This document shows positions 1-7,309 of a DNA stretch of 7,797 bases, in pieces. The first letter of the stretch is position 1. The number at the start of each line of letters is the position of its first letter. This stretch comes from Flavobacteriales bacterium CG18_big_fil_WC_8_21_14_2_50_32_9 (GTDB lineage Bacteria > Bacteroidota > Bacteroidia > Flavobacteriales_E > Vicingaceae). The stretch is taken from assembly GCA_002770955.1 (NCBI GenBank), contig PCUH01000158.1, forward strand, positions 21,048 through 28,844, given 5' to 3'. The notes below the pieces were generated by a model. The model was not told the origin of the DNA and ran no database searches. It saw nothing but the letters and a program-made list of their open reading frames with translations. Both the position numbers and the translations under genes were made by a program.

Positions 1-3000
1 GGAAATGAAATTTGGTTTAAACGATTGGGAGCATTTCAAACATTAGTTTATGATATTGAAATTGATAATCAAGGCGATGTTTACATCACAGGCGATTTTT
101 TGGGGAACATGGCAATTATTGGTAGTTTAGGAGTTACTTTCTTAAATGGAAATTATACCTATCGAATGTTTATAATAAAATTTGATGCTACAGGAGAGAT
201 TATTTGGATGCAAGAAGACGACTCAGAATCTCCCATATCTTCAAAAGCAATAACATTAGATGCAAATCAAGATGTTTATTTAGCAGGAACTTTTAAATGT
301 GTGTTTACGGAATATGCTGATACGCTAGGCTCTGGGATATTTAATTCTGTTGGGTTTAATGATGTGTTCATCACCAAATACAGTAAACTTGGAGACAGAC
401 AATGGATGCGGCAATATGGTGGACCATTTGATGACAATTGCTCAGGAATTGCAATTAACCAAATAGACAATCCAATTATTTCAGGCGGTTATGCAAATTA
501 TTTTAATATGCCCGTAGGAGCGAATTTTACTCCCATACAAGGAATAAATTTTACTCCTTCAAATTTTTCAAGTTGTAATATAAATCTTTATTCTGTACTT
601 AAATCACATGGTAGTAAAGATATTTTTATAGGACAACCAGTTGATACTTCTGTTAATCACTATTTTTATTACATAACACAAAATTGTTTTAACAGTGAAG
701 TGCCATGTATTCAACCTAACTGTCCAGATTCATTGGCTTTTTGTGGTGGTGGTAATGTGAATTTAAGTACCTACACTTCAGGAAATGGATACTATAATTA
801 CAATACTAATTTATATTCTCACATAGGACCAATTTTTGACTTTTTGTGGAATACAGGGGACTCTACAAGTTCTATTGGAGTATATACTTCTGGTTTGTAT
901 TCTGTAGATGCCAACAGAATAGATGGGTGTTCATTACATACAGACAGTGTTTATGTTACAGTTAATCCCATACCTCAAATGCCATTATTGTCAGATGATT
1001 ATGGGTTTAATACGTTGCAACCAATTCAATATAATGATATTGCTATATGTGCAGGAGATACAGTAAACACATGGTTTACCAACTTAGATACCAATTATTT
1101 GTTTACATACATTACACCCACAGTTACTTATAACGATTCGCTTTCTCATCCTATTTATATTGCTTCAAATTATACTGTAATGGTTGTTGACTCTAATGGA
1201 TGTATGGAAAGCGATATTTTTAGTGTATCAGTTGAGCAACCAGCAAGTGATACCATAGTTCCTTACCTCATTCAAATAGAAGATACTGTGTGTTTAGGAC
1301 AACCTGTACATATTTTGATTGCCGACTCACTCACAAATCCTTTAGGAAATCAAGTTCCTTTTTGCTCACCTGCATTGGTGGCTCATTATTGGAATGGTTC
1401 AGGGGGGAATCCTTCTCCAACATCTCCTTCTTCATGTTTGAATGGACTCTTTACTCCTCCAGCTACAGGTTGGTACACCATAACCGTTTCATTTATTTTA
1501 GGCTACAACAATATTTGTGGTATAGATACAACACATTATTTTATTCAGGATTCGGTTTATGTTGTTGTTAATCCAAACCCAACTACACCATCAGGATTTA
1601 CTGTTTCTGGAGACCCTTTACTTTGTCCTGGCGATACATTAAACGTATGGACAAACATGGTTATACCAGGATTTTCTTGGACAGGACCAAGTATTATTTA
1701 TACATCACAAGGAGGAGATTCTATTTTAGCAACGCTTCAAGGTACTTATAGTTACACAGGAACTTTGGTAAATCCAGTTACAGGATGTTCTACAAATAAT
1801 GCAGGAGGAAGTTTTACCGTTAATGTAAAACCAAGTCCCGTAATTTTTTCAAATGTGCCAGACAACATCATTTGTCCTAATGATTCTATCTTATTAACTT
1901 GTCAACAAGCAGCATTATCCTACACTTGGTTTGGTCCTTTAAATAATATTGTAGGAAATACGCAATCATTTTATGCGAGTACACCCGGTTTTTACCATTG
2001 TGTTATTGTGGATATGGATGGATGTCAACTTACTTCAAACACCATTGAACTTAAAGAATACAATACACCATTTTTAATAATAGATCCTGGCACAGAACTT
2101 TGCCATAGTGGAGCAATTCAAATTACCGTTATTTTTAGTGGTTCACCCACTATTAATTGGTTGCCTCCAATTAACTCATCTTCGGCATCAGTAATTGTTA
2201 ATCAACCAGGAGTTTATAAAGTTGAAGTTACCCAATGTGGGTTTACAGTAACAGATAGTGTAACAATCACTTCTTCAAATTTTATTGCAACCATAATACC
2301 GCTAACAAACCTTACCATTTGCCCTGGTGATACGGCAATTCTAACAACAAACCCTGGTATGGCTGCTTATGAATGGAGTCCGATTCCATTTTTCGGCCAA
2401 ACATTAATAACAACAACACCAGGAAGTTACTATGTTAAATTAACCAATGGATTAGGCTGTTCATCTATGTCAGATACCGTTCAAGTTAGTTATTATCCCG
2501 GAGGTGTTGTTCCTAATGTATCAAATACTATAATTTGTTCTGGAGATACTTTTCAACTTTATAACCTAAATAATGGAGTTGCAACAAATTGGTTCTGGGA
2601 TTCTACATTTTCTACTCCAGCATTTGTTGGCGATTCAATTTCACTTTTTGGAATAACTTCTGATACAACTATTTATGTTCAAAACACAGATTCATTTTGT
2701 AGTAGTAATTTTCTTTCGGTTTCAATTACTGTTAATCCAGCATCTCTAGCTCCAATAATTAATGGAAGCGATAGCGTATGTTTTAATAGTGTAATTCAAT
2801 TTTCAACACCAACGATAACGAATGGCACATACAATTGGAGTGGACCAAATAACTTCACTTCATCTCAGAATTCAATTTTAATTACTCCTGCCGATTCAAC
2901 AACGGCTGGGTATTATTATCTTTCCATTTCTGATAACCAATGTAGTAGTCCAACAGATAGTATCTTAATTAATTTACTTCCATTGCCATCAATAAACTTA

Positions 3001-4641
3001 AATTTAGGGGATACTGTTTTTAAATGCATCAATGATACACTACTTATTTATGCCAATGGAAATTATCAAAATATTCAATGGAACGATAGTACAACATTAG
3101 ACAGCATAAATATTAATTTTCCAGGGTTATATTATGCAACCGCAACAGGAGTAAATGGATGTACTTCAATTTCTGATTCTCTTTATGTGTTTAATTTCCA
3201 ATTATCAATTCCTGTGGTAGATACTTTCTCAATTTGCTTTGGAGATAGTGTGTTACTATCATCCTCTTCTGGTCAACTTTATGATTGGTACACAGATTCA
3301 TTAACTTATATTACAACAGATTCAACCTATCAAACACCAGCACTTTTTTCTTCAACCTATTACATGGTTTCATTTATTGATAGTAATGGTTGTCAAAGTG
3401 CTTCTGATTTGTTTTATATTGCGGTTTCTCCTGCAAATGGAGCTCCTAATATTTATGGAAATACAACTATTTGTGAAGGACAATCCTTATCATTATACAC
3501 CGATAATTTACCCGGAGCAACTTATCAATGGAGCCATAATTCCACAAATTTAGGAAGTAATATAAGCCTCACAATCAACAACATAACTTTGGCTGATAGT
3601 GGCATTTATTATTTAGATGTTTTTGGTGTTAATTGTATTTCATCTCAAGGAAGCATTAATATTACTGTTGTTCCATTACCTGCAACACCTCAAATATTTG
3701 GAGATACATTGCTTTGCGAAGGAACAACACTTCAACTTTATTCCAATGATTCGTTAGGGTTAATGCATATATGGACTAGCCCAAATTTTGCTACTTATTA
3801 CGCTGATACATTAAATCTTACATCTATTAATTTGACCGATTCAGGAACATATTACCTAGTAGTAGCAGATTCAAATGGCTGTAGTTCGGGAATTGATTCT
3901 ATTCATGTATCAATAATACCTTCTCCTACTGCACCAATTATTTATACAGACAATGAAATTTGTGAAGGAGATACGTTGTTTTTATCAACAGATTCAGTTC
4001 AAGGAATTTCTTACTTATGGAATGGACCAAATAACTATAACGATAGTAATTATTTAGATACACTACTTAACGCAACAAGTTTAAATACAGGAATATATTC
4101 TGTTACACTTACCGATTCTAATAATTGCTCATCTACATCATCAGCTTTTATTCAAGTGTATGAATATCCAATAATTAACTTAGGAAGTGATACTATTGTT
4201 TGTATTGATTCTGTATTAACACTTGAAGTAGCTCCTTTTTATAGCTCTTATTTATGGCAGGATAACAGTACGGATTTTTATTTTGTTGTTCAAGATTCAG
4301 GTTGGCATTATGTTACTGTTGAGTATGGAGGAGGTTGTTCAACAACAGATTCTATATTTATTCAATTAGACAGTTGTTTAACCAATAGAGTTACAAATGT
4401 ATTTACACCAAATGGAGATGGAATAAATGACTTTTTTGCAATAAAAAACATTGAGTATTTTCCAAATAGTCGGTTAGAAATTTTTAACAGATGGGGGAAA
4501 TTAATTTATGAAAGTAATGACTATAAGAATGATTGGGATGGAGCGAATTTCCCAAGTGGAACTTACTTCTATATATTCTACCCGAACGACCCGACACATA
4601 AATCAAAAATTCAACGAAGTCAGGTTACACTTTTGAGGTAG
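1..4641 (+). CDS. Giant T9SS-exported surface protein with SBBP-like propeller, 15 Ig-like repeats and type B sorting domain (5' partial)
   Basis: The reading frame is open from the first base, so the gene begins upstream; 1546 codons are visible before the TAG stop. A TTG at base 25 is only an internal codon, because the residues before it (NEIWFKRLG) already belong to a repeat. Residues 1-168 hold three SBBP/beta-propeller-like blades, with the pattern F-I-K-(F/Y)-x-x-x-G-x-x-x-W followed by a D-V-Y-(I/L)-(T/A)-G strand; their tryptophans are at about 5, 69 and 135. Residues 169-240 are an unassigned linker. Residues 241-1460 are 15 Ig-like repeats of about 70-110 residues. Residues 1466-1546 match the Bacteroidota gliding-associated C-terminal domain (CHU_C type), starting NVFTPNGDGINDFF. 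In known proteins that domain directs export through the type IX secretion system. The protein is therefore probably secreted or cell-surface bound, with an adhesive or structural role; this role is inferred, and no catalytic motif is visible. The signal peptide would lie outside the window. Confidence 0.9.
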   Translation, partial: GNEIWFKRLGAFQTLVYDIEIDNQGDVYITGDFLGNMAIIGSLGVTFLNGNYTYRMFIIKFDATGEIIWMQEDDSESPISSKAITLDANQDVYLAGTFKCVFTEYADTLGSGIFNSVGFNDVFITKYSKLGDRQWMRQYGGPFDDNCSGIAINQIDNPIISGGYANYFNMPVGANFTPIQGINFTPSNFSSCNINLYSVLKSHGSKDIFIGQPVDTSVNHYFYYITQNCFNSEVPCIQPNCPDSLAFCGGGNVNLSTYTSGNGYYNYNTNLYSHIGPIFDFLWNTGDSTSSIGVYTSGLYSVDANRIDGCSLHTDSVYVTVNPIPQMPLLSDDYGFNTLQPIQYNDIAICAGDTVNTWFTNLDTNYLFTYITPTVTYNDSLSHPIYIASNYTVMVVDSNGCMESDIFSVSVEQPASDTIVPYLIQIEDTVCLGQPVHILIADSLTNPLGNQVPFCSPALVAHYWNGSGGNPSPTSPSSCLNGLFTPPATGWYTITVSFILGYNNICGIDTTHYFIQDSVYVVVNPNPTTPSGFTVSGDPLLCPGDTLNVWTNMVIPGFSWTGPSIIYTSQGGDSILATLQGTYSYTGTLVNPVTGCSTNNAGGSFTVNVKPSPVIFSNVPDNIICPNDSILLTCQQAALSYTWFGPLNNIVGNTQSFYASTPGFYHCVIVDMDGCQLTSNTIELKEYNTPFLIIDPGTELCHSGAIQITVIFSGSPTINWLPPINSSSASVIVNQPGVYKVEVTQCGFTVTDSVTITSSNFIATIIPLTNLTICPGDTAILTTNPGMAAYEWSPIPFFGQTLITTTPGSYYVKLTNGLGCSSMSDTVQVSYYPGGVVPNVSNTIICSGDTFQLYNLNNGVATNWFWDSTFSTPAFVGDSISLFGITSDTTIYVQNTDSFCSSNFLSVSITVNPASLAPIINGSDSVCFNSVIQFSTPTITNGTYNWSGPNNFTSSQNSILITPADSTTAGYYYLSISDNQCSSPTDSILINLLPLPSINLNLGDTVFKCINDTLLIYANGNYQNIQWNDSTTLDSININFPGLYYATATGVNGCTSISDSLYVFNFQLSIPVVDTFSICFGDSVLLSSSSGQLYDWYTDSLTYITTDSTYQTPALFSSTYYMVSFIDSNGCQSASDLFYIAVSPANGAPNIYGNTTICEGQSLSLYTDNLPGATYQWSHNSTNLGSNISLTINNITLADSGIYYLDVFGVNCISSQGSINITVVPLPATPQIFGDTLLCEGTTLQLYSNDSLGLMHIWTSPNFATYYADTLNLTSINLTDSGTYYLVVADSNGCSSGIDSIHVSIIPSPTAPIIYTDNEICEGDTLFLSTDSVQGISYLWNGPNNYNDSNYLDTLLNATSLNTGIYSVTLTDSNNCSSTSSAFIQVYEYPIINLGSDTIVCIDSVLTLEVAPFYSSYLWQDNSTDFYFVVQDSGWHYVTVEYGGGCSTTDSIFIQLDSCLTNRVTNVFTPNGDGINDFFAIKNIEYFPNSRLEIFNRWGKLIYESNDYKNDWDGANFPSGTYFYIFYPNDPTHKSKIQRSQVTLLR
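742..4380 (+). repeat. Tandem array of 15 Ig-like repeats with conserved Cys-Trp-Cys core
   Basis: Each repeat opens with a strand of the type C-x-G-D/N-(S/T)-hydrophobic-x-L. The first cysteine codons lie at bases 742, 1048, 1291, 1624, 1873, 2101, 2320, 2536, 2779, 3025, 3235, 3472, 3715, 3961 and 4201. Spacing is irregular at first (102, 81, 111 residues) and settles to 70-83 residues from the fourth repeat on. In every repeat a Trp follows (for example YTWFGP, YNWSGP, YQWSH, YLWNGP), then a (D/P)-x-G-x-Y-x-(V/L) strand and a second Cys, often within D-S-N-G-C. This is the B-strand Cys, C-strand Trp, F-strand Tyr/Cys pattern of Ig-like folds. Repeats at 2536 and 3235 look more like the Ig_7 type common next to CHU_C domains; those at 3472 and 3715 carry the classical DSGxYYL motif. 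DNA identity between repeats is low, so the array is old. Confidence 0.85.
4396..4638 (+). other. T9SS type B / gliding motility-associated C-terminal sorting domain
   Basis: The last 81 residues of the giant protein begin N-V-F-T-P-N-G-D-G-I-N-D and continue through LEIFNRWGKLIYES, a W-D-G motif, and PSGTYFYIF to a final strand ending VTLLR. These are the landmark blocks of the C-terminal domain (CHU_C, TIGR04131 type) found in many Bacteroidota exoproteins. In this family the domain is recognised by the outer-membrane type IX secretion machinery. Type B domains are reported to rely on dedicated PorP/SprF-type partners, but no such partner gene is in this window. The domain is complete up to the stop codon, so the 3' end of the gene is intact. 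Confidence 0.92.
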
Positions 4642-4655
4642 TGGTAAAATTGATT

Positions 4656-4683
4656 AATAAATTATTTATTCTGTGTTTTTTTT
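4656..4683 (+). terminator. Weak AT-only hairpin followed by T-run, possible terminator of the giant gene
   Basis: Fifteen bases after the TAG stop, AATAAAT is followed by T and its exact reverse complement ATTTATT. A run of eight T residues starts at 4676, after a five-base gap (CTGTG). The stem has no G or C and the usable loop would consume its inner pairs, so the structure is weak and the T-run is not flush with the stem. It could help end the giant transcript, but chance is a real alternative in such AT-rich DNA. Confidence 0.22.
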
Positions 4684-4702
4684 CATAGCATGATTTTTTT
4701 AC

Positions 4703-4710
4703 TACTTTTG
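4703..4710 (+). promoter_or_regulatory. Bacteroidota-type -7 box (TAnnTTTG) for the symporter/HHH unit
   Basis: TACTTTTG matches the Bacteroidota -7 consensus TAnnTTTG exactly and sits 28 bases before the ATG at 4739. Transcription would start near 4716, leaving a leader of about 20-25 bases. No clear TTG/TTTG -33 element is seen at the usual 17-23 base distance; that stretch is T-rich (TTTC at 4681-4684). The leader TAATTTAATTTATCCTC has no Shine-Dalgarno sequence, which is usual for this phylum. No operator or riboswitch fits in so short a leader. Confidence 0.5.
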
Positions 4711-4738
4711 GAAACTAACTAATATTTAATTTATCCTC

Positions 4739-6340
4739 ATGATGTTAAAAACCAAAACTTTAATCCTTACGTTATTTTCTATTTTTATACCTTTCATCAC
4801 TTTCGCTCAAGAAACCAGTACAGAGCTAAGTATTGATCAAAAAATTGATGCTTTTTTCAGACCAATTGCTGATTTTGTTGGAGGAATCATTTTTTTTCCT
4901 GTTTCAATAGTAGGGCATTCTGTTCCAATTGTTTTAATTGTATTGATAGGAGGAGCATTGTATTTCACCTTGTATTTTAAATTTGCGAATTTCACATTAA
5001 TAAAAACAGCTATAAAAATTGTTAAAGGAGATTATGATAAGTTAGATCATCATGAAGCAGATGTTGCTGAAGGTGATGTAACACCAGGAGGAGCTATTTT
5101 TGAAACAATTAATGTTGAAAATGCACAAGGAGAAGTTTCTCACTTTCAGGCATTAACAGCAGCATTGTCTGCAACAGTTGGTTTAGGAAACATTGCAGGA
5201 GTAGCAGTGGCAGTTGCCATTGGCGGACCTGGAGCGACATTATGGATGATTATAGCAGGGTTTTTAGGTATGGCATCTAAATTTACCGAATGTACATTGG
5301 GAGTAAAATACAGAGAAGTTACTGAAGACGGAACAGTGCACGGTGGTCCCATGTATTATTTATCAAAAGGGTTAAAAGAAAAAGGAATGGCAGGTTTAGG
5401 AAAAGTATTAGCCGTATTTTTTGCAGTGATGTGTGTAGGAGGTTCATTTGGTGGAGGGAATATGTTTCAAGCCAATCAAGCAGCTGCTCAGATTATTCAA
5501 CGCTTTGATATTAATCATGGAGCTGCAGGGGTTATATTTGGTTTTATTATGGCAATTGTTGTGGGAGTTGTAATTATTGGAGGTATTAAAAGAATAGGTT
5601 CAGTAACTGAGAAAGTAGTACCTTTTATGGCCGTTATTTATGTAGGAGCTGCTTTAATTATTTTAGGAATGAATTTTAGTTTAATTCCAACTGCTTTCGG
5701 GCTAATTATAGATGGAGCTTTCAATACCAGTGCAGCTTTAGGAGGAGTAGTAGGTGTACTTATTGTTGGTTTTCAACGGGCTGCTTTTTCCAATGAAGCA
5801 GGTGTTGGTTCTGCTGCAATTGCTCACTCTGCAGTTAGAACAAAATATCCAGCCAGTGAAGGTGTTGTTGCTCTATTAGAACCATTTATTGATACCGTTG
5901 TAATTTGTACTATGACTTCATTAGTTATTATCATTACTAACATTGAAGGCAGATTTTTTGAATATGGTCAAGAAGGTATTCAAGGAGTAGAATTAACGGC
6001 AAGTGCTTTTGATTCAGTAATTCCAGGGTTTTCTTGGGTGTTAACAATCGCAGTTGTTTTATTTGCGGTATCAACAATGCTTTCGTGGAGTTATTATGGG
6101 TTGCAAGCATGGAAATTTTTATTTGGTAAAGGAAAAACAGTTGATATTATTTACAAGATATTGTTTTTGATTTTTGTTATAATAGGTTCTTCTATTGGAT
6201 TGGGAGCAGTAATTGATTTTTCTGATGCTATGATTTTTGCTATGGTATTTCCAAATATCATAGGATTAATTCTGTTATCACCTAAAGTGAGAGACGAACT
6301 TAAATTATATAAGGAAAAAATTAAATCAGCCGTTAATTAG
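4739..6340 (+). CDS. Alanine/glycine:cation symporter, AGCS family
   Basis: This 533-residue inner-membrane transporter belongs to the AGCS (AlsT/DagA/YaaJ) family, which imports alanine or glycine with Na+ or H+. The core signature is at residues 142-170: ALSATVGLGNIAG followed by GGPGATLWM. Further family blocks are KFTECTLGVKYRE (181-193), HGGPMYYL (201-208) and GFQRAAFSNEAGVGSAA (344-360). About ten or more hydrophobic segments are visible between 45 and 515. The first 23 residues look like a cleavable signal peptide (MMLKTK, hydrophobic stretch, then TFA before QE). Residues 98-133 form a hydrophilic, acidic stretch (DKLDHHEADVAEGD) before the core signature. Signal peptide and insert explain why it is longer than the roughly 450-490 residues usual in the family. 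Two ATG codons stand in tandem at 4739 and 4742; either could be the start. The next gene begins directly after the TAG stop. Substrate and coupling ion cannot be read from the sequence alone. Confidence 0.95.
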   Translation: MMLKTKTLILTLFSIFIPFITFAQETSTELSIDQKIDAFFRPIADFVGGIIFFPVSIVGHSVPIVLIVLIGGALYFTLYFKFANFTLIKTAIKIVKGDYDKLDHHEADVAEGDVTPGGAIFETINVENAQGEVSHFQALTAALSATVGLGNIAGVAVAVAIGGPGATLWMIIAGFLGMASKFTECTLGVKYREVTEDGTVHGGPMYYLSKGLKEKGMAGLGKVLAVFFAVMCVGGSFGGGNMFQANQAAAQIIQRFDINHGAAGVIFGFIMAIVVGVVIIGGIKRIGSVTEKVVPFMAVIYVGAALIILGMNFSLIPTAFGLIIDGAFNTSAALGGVVGVLIVGFQRAAFSNEAGVGSAAIAHSAVRTKYPASEGVVALLEPFIDTVVICTMTSLVIIITNIEGRFFEYGQEGIQGVELTASAFDSVIPGFSWVLTIAVVLFAVSTMLSWSYYGLQAWKFLFGKGKTVDIIYKILFLIFVIIGSSIGLGAVIDFSDAMIFAMVFPNIIGLILLSPKVRDELKLYKEKIKSAVN

Positions 6341-7255
6341 ATGAAAATCAACGATTACTTTTCTTTTACGCAAGGTGAAAAAAGAGGTGTTGTTTTTTTT
6401 CTCTTACTTATTTTTCTACTCTTACTTTCTTTCCCCTTGCTTGATTTTCTTAAAAAAAATGAAAAGCCCGATTTTTCTGAATTTGAAAATGCCATAAACG
6501 AATTTGAAAAAACTAAAAAAACAAATAATACTACTAACAACAGTTTTAAGCAAGAAGAAAATACGGTTGAAAATATAGAACTATTTTCCTTCAATCCAAA
6601 TACAATTTCAAGTGAAGAATGGAAAAAACTCGGATTTAAAGACTGGCAAATTAAAACCATTAATAAGTATAAATCAAAAGGAGGAAGTTGGAAAACTAAA
6701 TCGGACGTGCTTCGGATTTATGGTATAGATACTGCTCATTATGAGCAATTAGAACCTTATATTCTTTTACCTGAAAAGATAGCATACCAACAAAAATCTT
6801 TTCCAACGTATGAGAAAAAAACTTTTCCTAAAAGTGAATATCAAAAGAAAGATTATAGCATTAAAGTGGATATAAACACCGCTGATACTACAGCACTAAA
6901 ACAACTCAAAGGAATTGGAATTGGCTATGCCAAACGTATTGTTAAGTATAGAGAGGAATTGGGTGGTTTTGTCAGCATACAACAGCTTAACGAAGTATGG
7001 GGATTAGCTCCTGGAACATTCGAAAAATGTTTGCCTCAATTGGAAATAAGTGTAGAAAATATAAAAAAGATAAACATCAATACTGCTACCTCCGATGAAT
7101 TAAGAAATCATCCTTACATTAATTGGAAAATAGCCAACTCCATTGAAAAGTATAGAAAAGCCAATGGCAAGTACCAATCACTAGACGATTTGAAAAAATT
7201 GCATTTGCTTGATGAAGAATTCATTACTAAAATAAAACCTTATTTAACTATATAA
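6341..7255 (+). CDS. Membrane-anchored protein with three ComEA-like helix-hairpin-helix domains
   Basis: The protein has 304 residues. The basic-flanked hydrophobic segment at 16-34 (GVVFFLLLIFLLLLSFPLL) looks like a single membrane anchor. A polar linker rich in N, E, K and T follows (35-78). Three ComEA-type repeats lie at about 83-141, 176-236 and 244-304, each opening N-x-(N/A)-(T)-...-L and containing a K-Y-(R/K) helix. Only the middle one has a canonical hairpin, LKGIGIGYAKRI (189-200), preceded by VDINTAD; the first (LGFKDWQIKTI) and third (HPYINWKIANSI) have lost the glycines. In this family the hairpins bind DNA backbone non-specifically. ComEA is a DNA-uptake receptor, so a role in DNA handling at the membrane is possible but is inference; such proteins are common but little characterised in Bacteroidota. 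The ATG touches the TAG of the symporter gene with no spacer and lacks a Shine-Dalgarno sequence, which suggests translational coupling. A strong terminator follows. Confidence 0.9.
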   Translation: MKINDYFSFTQGEKRGVVFFLLLIFLLLLSFPLLDFLKKNEKPDFSEFENAINEFEKTKKTNNTTNNSFKQEENTVENIELFSFNPNTISSEEWKKLGFKDWQIKTINKYKSKGGSWKTKSDVLRIYGIDTAHYEQLEPYILLPEKIAYQQKSFPTYEKKTFPKSEYQKKDYSIKVDINTADTTALKQLKGIGIGYAKRIVKYREELGGFVSIQQLNEVWGLAPGTFEKCLPQLEISVENIKKININTATSDELRNHPYINWKIANSIEKYRKANGKYQSLDDLKKLHLLDEEFITKIKPYLTI

Positions 7256-7287
7256 AAAAAACCGATTGACAACAATCGGTTTTTTTT
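7254..7287. terminator. Strong bidirectional intrinsic terminator between convergent genes
   Basis: CCGATTG at 7262-7268 pairs exactly with CAATCGG at 7273-7279 across the loop ACAA. The stem is flanked by eight A residues (7254-7261) and eight T residues (7280-7287), which extend the perfect pairing to 15 base pairs. Read on either strand it is a GC-containing stem followed by a U-run, so it can end both the symporter/helix-hairpin-helix transcript and the ndk transcript. Its left arm includes the last two bases of the TAA stop at 7253-7255. Confidence 0.93.
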
Positions 7288-7309
7288 ATTTTCATTTTTA
7301 CGAATTAGA

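Noticed and set aside
25..27. TTG as the start codon of the giant protein
   Set aside because: The frame is open to base 1 and the residues before the TTG belong to an SBBP-like blade; no signal peptide follows it. The gene starts outside the window.
276..470. Minus-strand open frame of 64 codons
   Set aside because: It lies wholly antisense to the SBBP region of the giant gene, with no recognisable domain or promoter.
1290..1571. Plus-strand open frame of 93 codons in another frame
   Set aside because: It is an out-of-frame shadow of the Ig array. Its Cys/Phe/Tyr-rich composition comes from the shifted codons.
742..4380. CRISPR-like or satellite repeats in the giant gene
   Set aside because: The periodicity is at protein level only. 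DNA copies are not near-identical and the frame stays open throughout.
5146..5352. Minus-strand open frame of 68 codons
   Set aside because: It is antisense to the most conserved part of the symporter gene, which is clearly coding on the plus strand.
6355..6660. Minus-strand open frame of 101 codons with a hydrophobic stretch
   Set aside because: It mirrors the T-rich anchor and A-rich linker of the HHH gene. The Ser/Lys/Phe-rich product is typical of antisense in AT-rich DNA.
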